Shown here: piece after piece, positions 1-7,300 of the stretch
Numbering within the stretch: position 1 is the first letter of the stretch
Layout: every line of letters begins with the position of its first letter
Notes under the pieces: model-generated
The model's database searches: none
The model's input: only the letters and a program-made list of their open reading frames with translations
Told to the model about the DNA's origin: nothing
Origin: Rhodobacteraceae bacterium UBA6273
Lineage (GTDB): Bacteria > Pseudomonadota > Alphaproteobacteria > Rhodobacterales > Rhodobacteraceae
Assembly: GCA_002440625.1 (NCBI GenBank)
Contig: DJUV01000032.1
Location: 1-8,907 of the forward strand
DNA: 8,907 nt
Reading direction: 5' to 3'
Translations under genes and position numbers: made by a program

Positions 1-234
1 TTCGCCTGGCTCGACACCGGCACGCATGAGAGCCTCTTGGAAGCCGCCGACTTCATCCGCACCATCGAGGACCGGCAGAACCTGAAAGTCGGCTGCCCGG
101 AAGAGATCGCCTTCCTCAACGGCTGGATCGACGCAGACCAGCTAAGGGAACTGGCGCGGCCCTATCTCAAGACACAGTACGGCAGGTATCTGGCGCGGAT
201 CGCGGATGATCCGGATCTGTCAGAAGCGGAGTAG
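1..234 (+). CDS. rfbA: Glucose-1-phosphate thymidylyltransferase, C-terminal part (5' end outside window)
   Basis: This is the last 77 codons of RfbA/RmlA, which joins glucose-1-phosphate and dTTP to make dTDP-glucose, the first step of the cytoplasmic dTDP-L-rhamnose pathway. The reading frame is open from base 1 and ends at TAG 232-234. It begins in the highly conserved segment [19 protein letters not shown]; in the family the Asp of WLDTG is a magnesium ligand of the active site. The conserved [11 protein letters not shown] block and the C-terminal helices ending near LKTQYGRYL follow. The protein ends about where E. coli RmlA ends, with a short acidic tail, so the 3' end looks intact. The partner rhamnose genes (rfbB, rfbC, rfbD) would be expected upstream, outside the window. 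The family call is very secure; rfbA versus an rmlA/rffH paralogue cannot be separated from this fragment. Confidence 0.95.
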   Translation, partial: FAWLDTGTHESLLEAADFIRTIEDRQNLKVGCPEEIAFLNGWIDADQLRELARPYLKTQYGRYLARIADDPDLSEAE

Positions 235-258
235 CCTCTGGGGCGCAACGACCGGGTT

Positions 259-287
259 CAGAATTTCGGCGATATGACGAAATTCTG
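259..287. repeat. Perfect 10-base inverted repeat (CAGAATTTCG / CGAAATTCTG)
   Basis: Bases 259-268 read CAGAATTTCG and bases 278-287 read its exact reverse complement, separated by nine bases. The repeat starts 25 bases after the rfbA stop. It is AT-richer than its surroundings. It could be a hairpin in the rfbA 3' transcript or a protein-binding dyad. No T tract follows it, so it is not a typical intrinsic terminator. Confidence 0.8.
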
Positions 288-316
288 ATGTGCCCGCCCT
301 CCCGCGGCGGGCACAT
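288..316. repeat. Perfect 11-base GC-rich inverted repeat
   Basis: Bases 288-298 (ATGTGCCCGCC) and 306-316 (GGCGGGCACAT) are exact reverse complements around a seven-base loop. The stem abuts the 259-287 repeat directly. It is the most stable-looking stem in the gap and could slow RNA polymerase or protect the rfbA 3' end. There is no downstream T tract on either strand, so a terminator role is only a possibility. Confidence 0.75.
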
Positions 317-415
317 TCGTGCCCACCAGGGCGGTCCCACCAGAATTTGGCACCGTTGAGGATGCGGGTAACCCCTTGCCCTGCGCCTTGCGGCTCCGGG
401 CAACGGCGCGGGTGT

Positions 416-430
416 CTTGCCACTGGCAAG
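416..430. repeat. Perfect 6-base inverted repeat (CTTGCC / GGCAAG) downstream of pxpA
   Basis: CTTGCC at 416-421 and GGCAAG at 425-430 are reverse complements with a three-base loop. On the minus strand it lies about 34 bases beyond the pxpA stop, where a transcript end would be expected, but no T run follows. It may belong to the wider GC-rich structured segment that starts near 361. Confidence 0.5.
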
Positions 431-463
431 CCACCTTGTCGCGCCGAAGCACAACCGACCGCA

Positions 464-1204
464 TCAAATCCCCGCTACCCGCACCCCTTCCCGCTCCAGC
501 ACGCCCCGCAACTCCCCTGCCATCGCCACCGCGCCGGGCGTGTCGCCGTGGACACAGATTGTGTCGATGCGCGAAGGGATGCGCTTGCCGGAGGCTGTGA
601 TGATCGCCCCCTCCGCGATCATCGCCGCGATGCGCCGGGCGGCCTCGGCCCCGTCATGGAGCACCGCGCCGGGCTTGGAGCGGTCGAGCAAAGTGCCGTC
701 CTCCTCATAGGCGCGGTCGGCGAAAATCTCCGCCGCATAGAGTGCCCCCATCTCGACCGCCGCATGCTCCATCTCGGTCGCGGCCTGCACCATCAGGATG
801 AGGTCGCCCTGCACTTCAAGCGCCGCCTTATAGCACGTCAGCGCCATCGCCCGGTCGGTCGCGGCCATGTTCGACATCGCCCCGTGGAGCTTGACATGCC
901 GAAGCCGTCCCCCCGCCGCCTTCGCCATCGCCGCCGCAGCACCGACCTGATAGCGGATCAGGTTGGCGAGGCTTTCCTCCGGCAGGACCATCCGCCTCCG
1001 CCCGAAACCTTCCTTGTCGGCAAAGCCCGGATGCGCGCCGATGCCGACACCGTTTTCGACCGCCATCCGCATGGTCCTGAGCATGGTGTCCGGGTCTCCG
1101 GCATGAAAGCCGCAGGCGACATTGGCCGAGGTGACAATGCCCAGCATCGCCGCATCGTCGCCCATGCCCTCGCCCATGTCGGCATTCAGGTCCACCCGTC
1201 TCAT
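464..1204 (-). CDS. pxpA: 5-oxoprolinase subunit PxpA (LamB/YcsF family)
   Basis: PxpA is the subunit of the prokaryotic ATP-dependent 5-oxoprolinase that, with PxpB and PxpC, opens the 5-oxoproline ring to give glutamate in the cytoplasm. The product is 246 residues, close to the 244 of E. coli PxpA (YbgL). Family hallmarks are in order: VDLNADMGEG at residues 4-13, SANVACGFHAGD at 26-37, GIGAHPGF at 54-61, GFGRRRM at 66-72, a VK-HG motif at 104-108, EIFADRAY at 159-166 and VHGD at 218-221. The block usually written VKPHGALYN reads VKLHGAMSN here. The ATG at 1204 is chosen because the family starts a few residues before DLNAD, because GGGAGGG (1217-1211) is a good ribosome binding site, and because it overlaps the pxpC stop as ATGA. 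The frame stays open upstream to 1468, but that extension lies inside pxpC and lacks family similarity. It is the last gene of the operon. Confidence 0.94.
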   Translation of the reverse strand: MRRVDLNADMGEGMGDDAAMLGIVTSANVACGFHAGDPDTMLRTMRMAVENGVGIGAHPGFADKEGFGRRRMVLPEESLANLIRYQVGAAAAMAKAAGGRLRHVKLHGAMSNMAATDRAMALTCYKAALEVQGDLILMVQAATEMEHAAVEMGALYAAEIFADRAYEEDGTLLDRSKPGAVLHDGAEAARRIAAMIAEGAIITASGKRIPSRIDTICVHGDTPGAVAMAGELRGVLEREGVRVAGI

Positions 1205-2214
1205 GCCTCGCCCTCCCTGCCGCCGTCGGTCACGCCGCTGATCAACTGATACGACAGAAGATCGGCCATCTCGCGCGGATCGCGCAAGAGCCGCCGGGTG
1301 GCGACCCTCGGCTTCCCGCCCGGACGCCGCGCCCGATGATCGGCCAGCGCCTCCTCCAGCGTCACGAAGCGGAAGCGCAAGGAGTCCCCCGGTGCGGCCT
1401 GCGCCACGAAGGGCAGATCGTCCGGCACCACGCTGGCGATGCGGGGATAGCCGCCCATGGTCTGGCACTCGGCCAAGAGGACATAGGGCACGCCCTCGCC
1501 GGTCATCTGGATGTCACCCGGCTCCACGATCTCGGACAGTAGGCTGCGCTGGCCCGCCGTGGCGAAAGGCTCAGCCCCAGCCAGCCGCACCCCCTGCCGG
1601 TTCCCCGCCGCATCGCGCCGGAAGACGGTCGCCTCGAACCGGGCGCGATCCTCGGGCGAAAACATCGCCGTCTGCGCCGTGGGCAGGATGCGAACCTTGC
1701 CACCCCCGGCATGGCCCCCGGCCTCAAGCCTCAACCCCACGCCCGCGCCGCCGTCAGGCCCGATGGGCAGCCGGTCGCCCGCCGCGATACACCGCCCAAG
1801 CCCGGCCGTCAGATGCGCCGCGCGGCTGCCGAGCACCGGACCCGTGGCGATGCCGCCGCCGAGGCTGAGGTAGCCGTAGACCCCGGCCTCGACCGCACCG
1901 ATGCTCAACCGCTGGCCGGGCAGGACCAGATGGCTGGCGTTCCAGACCAGCGAGACGCCATCCAACGCCGCCCGCATTGGCGCCCCGGTCAGGGCGATGC
2001 GGATCGGCTCTGTCACCGCGAAGGTGCCGCCGAACCCTGCCATCTCCAGCGCCGCCAGCCCCGGCCCCTGCCCCAGAAGCGCCACCCCTTCGGCAAGCGC
2101 CAGCCAGTCGGCAGCCCCGCCCCGCGACAGACCGAAGGCAAGGTATCCCGGTCGCCCCTCGTCCTGTACGGTCACCGCCGGGCCGGCACTCAGAATCTCC
2201 AGCATCCTGTTCAT
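1201..2214 (-). CDS. pxpC: 5-oxoprolinase subunit PxpC (biotin-dependent carboxyltransferase-like, KipA/YbgK family)
   Basis: PxpC works with PxpB and PxpA in ATP-driven hydrolysis of 5-oxoproline to glutamate. The 337-residue product is somewhat longer than E. coli YbgK (about 310). Near the N-terminus it shows the family signature VQDEGRPGYLAFGLSRGGA (residues 16-34) with the following AD. A Gly-rich segment YGYLSLGGGI sits at 113-122, and the C-terminal core has QTMGGYPRIASVVPDDLPFV (251-270), matching the TxGGYP-IA-V pattern of the family, then PGD at 275-277. The C-terminal 50 residues or so are Arg-rich and less typical. It starts with ATGA overlapping the pxpB stop, preceded by GAGGTGG (2228-2222); an in-frame ATG at 2205 is an alternative start. 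It ends with ATGA overlapping pxpA, so the three genes are very probably translationally coupled. Older annotation calls this family urea amidolyase-like or KipI antagonist. Confidence 0.94.
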   Translation of the reverse strand: MNRMLEILSAGPAVTVQDEGRPGYLAFGLSRGGAADWLALAEGVALLGQGPGLAALEMAGFGGTFAVTEPIRIALTGAPMRAALDGVSLVWNASHLVLPGQRLSIGAVEAGVYGYLSLGGGIATGPVLGSRAAHLTAGLGRCIAAGDRLPIGPDGGAGVGLRLEAGGHAGGGKVRILPTAQTAMFSPEDRARFEATVFRRDAAGNRQGVRLAGAEPFATAGQRSLLSEIVEPGDIQMTGEGVPYVLLAECQTMGGYPRIASVVPDDLPFVAQAAPGDSLRFRFVTLEEALADHRARRPGGKPRVATRRLLRDPREMADLLSYQLISGVTDGGREGEA

Positions 2215-2933
2215 TTCGACACCACCTCGACCGAAGCGCCGCCGCCGTCCGGGTCTTCGGCACCAAGCGCCCGAAACTCCTCCTGCCCCACCGGCCTAAG
2301 CTGCACCTCGTCGCCAGGACGAAGCAGGAACGGCTCCTCCGCACCGGGGCGGAAGCCGCGAAAGCCGGTCTGGCCGACATGCCACCAGCCGGTCGGCGTA
2401 TCGGTCGGAAAGATGATCGCCTGCCGCACCGCGACCACAACGCCCCCGGCCGGAACCTTTGGCGTCAGCCCGGCCTTGCGCGGAATGTTCCAGCGGTCCG
2501 GCAGGATGCCCATGTAGGGCAGACCCGGCGCGAAGCCGATCGCCATGACCCTGAGCGGCCGCGCCACCAGATCGGCCATAGCCTCGTCCGCGCCGAGGCC
2601 CACCGCCGACGCCACCGCGTCGAGGTCCGGGCCGCTCGCGCCGCCAAAGACCGCCGGCACCGTCCAGCGCCGCGCTGGCGCCACAGCCGCGGACGCCTTG
2701 TCATCTAGAAGCAGCCTCAGCCGCGCCTCGATGGCCGCGTGATCGGCCCGCAAGGGATCAAGCCTCAGATAGACGCCGCCGAGCGAGGGCACCACCTCCT
2801 CCACCCCCTCCGGCAGGGCTGCGGCAAGCCGTGCGCCAAAGGCCAGCGCTCGCCGGTTGGCCGCATCGTCCAGCCGGTCCGAGAACTGCACGAGAATCCC
2901 TGCAAGCCCCATCCTGAGGATGCGCGGAGCCAT
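2211..2933 (-). CDS. pxpB: 5-oxoprolinase subunit PxpB (KipI/YbgJ family)
   Basis: First gene of the pxpB-pxpC-pxpA operon and a subunit of ATP-dependent 5-oxoprolinase. In Bacillus the homologue KipI was first described as an inhibitor of the sporulation kinase KinA, hence the alternative name. The N-terminal part reads PRILRMGLAGILVQFSD (residues 3-19), as the family does. The C-terminal domain carries the strong signature VMAIGFAPGLPYMG (129-142), VPAGGV (160-165), the PTGWWHVGQTG turn (180-190) and LLRPGDEVQLRPV (203-215). The start is uncertain. The frame is open to an ATG at 3017 (268 residues), but the first residues there are atypical and lie in the probable promoter region. ATGs at 2951 (246 residues) and 2933 (240 residues) fit the family better. 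I use 2933, which has a modest AGGCAGGG upstream. The downstream end overlaps pxpC by four bases. Confidence 0.9.
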   Translation of the reverse strand: MAPRILRMGLAGILVQFSDRLDDAANRRALAFGARLAAALPEGVEEVVPSLGGVYLRLDPLRADHAAIEARLRLLLDDKASAAVAPARRWTVPAVFGGASGPDLDAVASAVGLGADEAMADLVARPLRVMAIGFAPGLPYMGILPDRWNIPRKAGLTPKVPAGGVVVAVRQAIIFPTDTPTGWWHVGQTGFRGFRPGAEEPFLLRPGDEVQLRPVGQEEFRALGAEDPDGGGASVEVVSK

Positions 2934-3023
2934 CGACCCTGCCTGTTCCATCGGCGTGACTTTGCCTATAAATTGACCTGACAGCAGCAGTTCACCGGAA
3001 GCGGGGCCGGGACACAAGCTTCA

Positions 3024-3041
3024 AGGTCAGAAAAACCTGAC
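3024..3041. repeat. Inverted GTCAG / CTGAC repeat, with a further ACCTGAC copy at 2976-2982
   Basis: GTCAG at 3026-3030 and CTGAC at 3037-3041 form a five-base inverted repeat around an A-rich spacer. ACCTGAC occurs at 3035-3041 and again at 2976-2982, and AGGTCAG lies at 3024-3030. Reiterated short words in a divergent promoter can mark a regulator binding region. The words are short enough that chance is a real alternative. Confidence 0.35.
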
Positions 3042-3047
3042 TGGCAT

Positions 3048-3067
3048 ATTGAACTTTCGCGTTCAAT
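3048..3067. promoter_or_regulatory. Operator-like palindrome ATTGAAC-N6-GTTCAAT
   Basis: Bases 3048-3054 (ATTGAAC) and 3061-3067 (GTTCAAT) are exact reverse complements around a six-base spacer, giving a 20-base dyad. It sits 8-11 bases upstream of the candidate plus-strand -10 region TTGTATAGG and about 95 bases before the efflux adaptor start, a position that suits a repressor blocking that promoter. Size and symmetry are typical of sites for dimeric helix-turn-helix repressors such as TetR-family regulators, which often control RND pumps. No regulator gene is in the window, so the cognate protein is unknown. Confidence 0.5.
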
Positions 3068-3161
3068 TGCTTGGTTGTATAGGAACGTCGCAGGATTTCA
3101 GGATACGCTGCCGGACCGACTGCGCGAGTCGCACCGCCGGCGCAACATCGGGGCGAATTAG

Positions 3162-4313
3162 ATGTCTTCTCGGTTCAGGGTTCACCGTTTTGCCGCCATT
3201 GTCGTGCTGATTGCAGCGGGGCTCTGGATCGGCACCGGTCGTTTTGCCTCCGTCGGCAGCGAGGAGGCGCAAGCCGCGCAGCCCGCCGGATCGGAAACGG
3301 ACGGCGTGGCGGAAGCCCCGGCGACCGAGGCGAGGCCGCTGCGGGCCGTCGCCGTCGTCACCCCGAACTTCGCCGACCATGCGCGCGAGATCCGCATTTC
3401 CGGCGTTACGGATGCCGACAAGCGCTCGGTCCTTGCCGCGCGCACCGACGGCGTGATCCGCTCGCTGCCCGTCCAGCAGGGCGACTCGGTCGAGGCGAAC
3501 TCCGCCGTGATCGAGATCGAGGGACCGGAGATCGTTGCCGCGGTCGCCATGGCCGAGGCCGCGCTGACCCAGCGCCAGCAGGAAGTCGACGTCGCGGAGA
3601 AGCTCTACAAGAGCGGCAACACTGCCGAGCTTCAGCTCATCGGCCAGCGCGCGGCCCTTGCGGCGGCGCAGGCCCAGCTCAGCCAGGCCAAGGCACGGGC
3701 AGACCAGCTTGCCGTCCGCGCGCCCTTTGCCGGCGTTCTCGACAGCGTCGATGTCGAACTGGGCGAGTGGGTCCAGACCGGCACCCCCGTCGCCACGCTC
3801 CTTGCGCTCGACCCGATCGTGGTCCGCGCCGAGGTGAGCGAGCTTGACGTGGGCAGCGTGAAGCTTGGCGACACCGCCGCCCTTCGTCTGGTGAACGGTG
3901 CCGAGATGACCGGTACGGTGCGCCGCCTCTGGCGCGAGGCCTCCGTGGCCACCCGCACCTATCCGGTCGAGATTACCCTGCCGAACCCCGACCGCAAGAT
4001 TCCTGTCGGCATGACCACCGAGGTCCGCCTCTACACCGCGCCGGTCAAGGCGGTGACGGTACCGCGTTCGATCATCACGCTTTCCGAGGAAGGCGAACTT
4101 GGCCTCCGTGTCATCGACAAGGACGACATCGCCCGTTTCGCCTCGGTCGAGATGATCGACGACACGCCCGAAGGACTGGTCCTTGCCGGCATCCCGGAGG
4201 GCGTGCGCATCATCGTCTCGGGCCAGGACCTCGTCTCCGAGGGAGAGAAGGTGCAGCCGACCGATGTGACGGCCGAGGCCAAGGCCGCAATGGAAGCCGG
4301 GATTCGGCAATGA
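3162..4313 (+). CDS. RND efflux periplasmic adaptor subunit (HlyD/AcrA-type membrane fusion protein)
   Basis: This 383-residue protein is the periplasmic adaptor that would link the inner-membrane RND pump encoded next to an outer-membrane channel. The N-terminus has a basic start and one hydrophobic segment (about residues 10-26), acting as signal peptide or membrane anchor; there is no lipobox Cys. A low-complexity Ala/Glu linker follows to about 58. The first lipoyl half lies near 91-122 (ARTDGVIRSLPVQQGDSV at 93-110), an Ala/Gln-rich helical hairpin at about 125-180 provides the coiled coil, and the second lipoyl half follows as VRAPFAGVLDSVDVELGEWV (185-204). A beta-barrel runs from about 218 to 290 (DPIVVRAEVSE at 217-227; PVGMTTEVRL at 281-290), then a membrane-proximal domain to about 365. 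GGGG at 3150-3153 is a modest ribosome binding site eight bases before the ATG. The TGA overlaps the ATGATG start of the pump gene, so the pair is co-translated. Confidence 0.95.
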   Translation: MSSRFRVHRFAAIVVLIAAGLWIGTGRFASVGSEEAQAAQPAGSETDGVAEAPATEARPLRAVAVVTPNFADHAREIRISGVTDADKRSVLAARTDGVIRSLPVQQGDSVEANSAVIEIEGPEIVAAVAMAEAALTQRQQEVDVAEKLYKSGNTAELQLIGQRAALAAAQAQLSQAKARADQLAVRAPFAGVLDSVDVELGEWVQTGTPVATLLALDPIVVRAEVSELDVGSVKLGDTAALRLVNGAEMTGTVRRLWREASVATRTYPVEITLPNPDRKIPVGMTTEVRLYTAPVKAVTVPRSIITLSEEGELGLRVIDKDDIARFASVEMIDDTPEGLVLAGIPEGVRIIVSGQDLVSEGEKVQPTDVTAEAKAAMEAGIRQ

Positions 4314-7300
4314 TGTTCGTCGAAACGGCCATCCGCAATGCGCGGCTGACGATCTCGGTCCTCCTGTTCCTGATGATCGCGGGAGCCATGGCCTATATCG
4401 CGATTCCGAAGGAAGCCGAACCCGACATCCCGATCCCGATCATCTATGTCAGCATGTCCTACCAGGGCATCTCGCCCGAGGACAGCGAACGCCTGCTCCT
4501 CAGACCGATGGAAACCTCGCTGAAGACGATCAGCGGCATCAAGGAGATGCGCTCCACCGCCTATCAGGGCGGCGGCAACGTCATCATCGAGTTTCAGGCC
4601 GGGGCTGATCTTCCCAAGGCGCTCGAAGACGTGCGTTCCAAGGTGTCGCAGGCCAAGCGCGACCTGCCCGACGGCACCGATGAGCCAACGGTGAACGAGG
4701 TCAACATCTCGGAATTCCCGGTCCTCGTCGTGACGCTTTCGGGCGACGTGCCTTCACGCGTCCTGTTCAAGGCCGGACGCGAGCTTCGCGACCGGATCGA
4801 AGAGGTTCCGGGCGTGCTCGACGCCGCCCTGCAGGGCGTCCACGACGATCTCGTCGAGGTCATCATCGACCCCTCGAAGATAAACACCTACGGCATCCGG
4901 CTTGACACGCTGATCCAGGGCGTCACCGCCAACAACCAGCTTATCGCCGCAGGCGCCTTGGAAGGCAGCAAGGGCCGCTACGCCATCAAGGTTCCGGCGC
5001 TGATCGAGACTTACGAAGACATCGCCAACCTTCCGGTCATCTCGAACGGCACGGCGGTCGTCCGCGCCCGCGACCTCGCCTCGATCCGCAACACCTCGAA
5101 AGACCCCGAGACGATCACCCGGCTTGACGGCAAGCCCGCCATCGCCATCGAGGTGTCGAAGCGCACCGGCGCCAACCTTGTCGAAACGGTCGATGCGGTG
5201 AAGGCCGTGACCGAGGCGTTCCAGAAGACCATGCCCGAAGGCTCTGTCGTCGCCTTCAGCCAGGACAAGTCGACGACGATCCGCCAGCTTCTGAGCGACC
5301 TTCAGAACTCGGTCCTGACCGCCGTCATCCTCGTCTTCATCGTCATCCTCTTCGCGCTTTCTGGCCGTGCGTCGATCCTGATCGGTCTCGCGATCCCGGC
5401 CTCGTTCCTCATCGGCATTCTCGGGCTGCAACTGGCCGGGCTGACGGTGAACATCGTCGTCCTCTTCAGCCTGATCCTGGCGGTCGGGATGCTCGTCGAC
5501 GACGCCATCATCGTCACCGAATATGCCGAACGCCGCATGGCCGAGGGCATGGACAAGCGCGAGGCCTTCGCCATGGCCTCGCACAAGATGACCGGCCCGG
5601 TGATCGCCGCGACGGCGACCCGCGTTGCCGCCTTCTCGCCCTTGCTCTTCTGGCCCGGCATCGTCGGCGAGTTCATGAAATACATGCCGATCACGCTCAT
5701 TGCGACGCTTTCGGCCTCGCTGGTCTATGCGCTGATCTTCGCCCCCACCATCGGCGCCATCATCGCCAAGCCGGTGCATGAGGAGGACCGCTCGCACGAC
5801 AGCCTCTACATGCGCTTCGTCGGCCGCGCCATCCGCCACCCGTGGCTCGTCACCCTGACCGCCATCGCCCTTCTGGTCGCGGTGCCCTTCGGTTACAGCA
5901 AATACGGCAAGGGCGTCGAGTTCTTCCCGAATGTCGAACCCGACTACGGCCTGCTCTACGTCCATGCCCGCGGCAACCTCTCCATCGACGAGAAGGACGC
6001 GCTGGTGCGGCAGGCCGAAGAGCGCATTCTCGGCTGGCCCGGCATCAAGACCGTCTACACCCGCTCCGGCAAGGCCGGCGGCGGCGGCAATGAGGTTGCG
6101 GCGGATGTGGTCGGCGTCATCCAGTACGAATTCGTCGACTGGCGCGAACGGCAACAGGCCAACGACATCCTCGCCGGCCTCCGCGAGGCAATGACCGGCA
6201 TTCCCGGCGCCGATATCGAAGTTTCGGTGCCCGAAAGCGGCCCGCCCACCGGCAAGGCCATCCAGATCCGGCTTTCCGCCGACGATCCCTCGGGCCTGAA
6301 CGATGTCGCCAAGACCGTCGCGGCAGAGCTTGCCAAGATCCCCGACGTGATCGACATCGACAACGGCCTGCCGCCGCCCGGTGTCGACTGGGAACTGAAG
6401 GTCGACCGGGCCGCCGCCGCGCGCTTCGGCGTCTCGCCGGGGGCCGTGGGCGCGGCGGTGCTTCTCGTCACCGAGGGGCTGAAGCTCTCCGACTACCGCC
6501 CGGCGGGGTCGGATGACGCCGTGGATATCGTCCTGCGGCTGCCGCCGGAAAACCGCACCATCTCCTCGCTCGACCAGATGCGCATCGAAACCGCGCAAGG
6601 CCCGGTGCCCCTGTCGAACTTCATCACCCGCGAGGCCGCGCAGACCACCGGCACCCTGAACCGGATCGACGCCAGCCGCACCGTGACGGTGCAGGCGAAC
6701 ATCCGCGAAGGCGTGCAGGCCGACCCGATCCGCCAGGCCATCACCGCGGAGCTTGAGAAAGCCGATCTTGGCGCCAAGGGCATCCGCTGGCGGCTCGCCG
6801 GCGAGGATGAGGAACAGGCCGCCGCCGGCGCCTTCCTCGGCAAGGCCTTCGGGGCGGCCCTCTTCCTGATCTTCCTGGTGCTTTTGGCGCAGTTCAACAA
6901 CTTCGTCTCGGTCGGGTTGATCTTCTCGGCCGTCATCATGTCGACCATCGGCGTCTTCCTTGGCCTCATGATCATGGGCCAGCCCTTCGGCATCGTGATG
7001 ACCGGCATCGGCATCATCGCCCTTGCCGGGGTCGTGGTGAACAACAACATCGTGCTGATCGACACCTACGACACCCTTCGCCGCGAGGGGATGCCCAAGG
7101 TCGAGGCGATCCTTGAGACCTGCCACGAACGCGCCCGCCCCGTGGTGCTGACCGCGCTGACCGCGATCCTCGGCGTGCTGCCCATCGCCTTCGGTCTGAA
7201 CCTTGAGCTTCTGAACCACGAGACGACCATCGGCGCGCCCTCCACCCAATGGTGGATCTCGCTCTCCTCGGCCATCGTCTTCGGCCTTGCCTTCGCGACG

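Larger units (their letters stand above)
235..463. other. Gene-free gap between rfbA and pxpA with several inverted repeats
   Basis: These 229 bases separate the rfbA stop from the pxpA stop, so the two genes converge on them. Short open frames exist on both strands, but they are rich in Arg, Pro and Gly, have no recognisable domain, and either overlap rfbA or pxpA or end in the repeats, so I do not call a gene. The left half (259-348) carries two perfect inverted repeats and a third copy of the octamer CAGAATTT. The right half (about 361-430) is GC-rich and contains repeated TTGC words and a perfect 6-base stem at 416-430. No T-rich tract follows any stem, so a standard intrinsic terminator is not evident for either gene. 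The segment may be a dispersed intergenic repeat, an untranslated RNA structure, or simply a decayed region. Confidence 0.6.
2934..3161. promoter_or_regulatory. Divergent promoter region between pxpBCA (-) and the RND efflux operon (+)
   Basis: About 228 bases separate the two divergent operons, so both promoters are expected here. The stretch is visibly AT-richer than the genes on each side, particularly 2961-2975 and 3030-3085. For the minus strand, TTTATA in the complement of about 2966-2971 is a possible -10 element just upstream of pxpB. For the plus strand, TTGTATAGG at 3075-3083 is a possible -10 region, leaving a leader of roughly 70-80 bases before the adaptor gene. No well-spaced -35 element matches on either strand, so these assignments are tentative. 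The region also holds the palindrome at 3048-3067 and repeated ACCTGAC words. Confidence 0.5.

Noticed and set aside
259..348. A small transposable element (MITE) bounded by CAGAATTT repeats
   Set aside because: The octamers are only 8-10 bases long, no target-site duplication is visible, and other copies cannot be seen in this window; a repeat search would be needed.
167..467. Short minus-strand frames of 69-95 codons in the gap after rfbA
   Set aside because: They overlap the inverted repeats, lack a clear ribosome binding site and have the Arg/Pro/Gly composition of random GC-rich DNA. They could be spurious products of a dispersed repeat, but I cannot support a gene.
290..1249. A 319-codon plus-strand frame across the rfbA-pxpA gap and pxpA
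   Set aside because: Most of it is antisense to pxpA, which carries all the family motifs; the predicted protein is Arg/His/Pro-rich without a recognisable domain.
1205..1468. N-terminal extension of pxpA to an upstream ATG at 1468
   Set aside because: It lies wholly inside pxpC in another frame and is unlike any LamB/YcsF N-terminus; the ATG at 1204 has a strong ribosome binding site and the coupled ATGA overlap.
3063..4310. A 415-codon minus-strand frame antisense to the adaptor gene
   Set aside because: The composition is shadow-like (His, Gly, Asp, Arg-rich) and no motif is present; the plus strand encodes a complete adaptor with lipoyl and barrel motifs.
4754..7249. An 831-codon open frame on the minus strand, antisense to the RND pump gene
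   Set aside because: It is a mirror of a GC-rich coding frame: rich in His, Gly, Asp and Arg, with no domain, signal or membrane segment, while the plus-strand frame is an unmistakable full-length RND pump.
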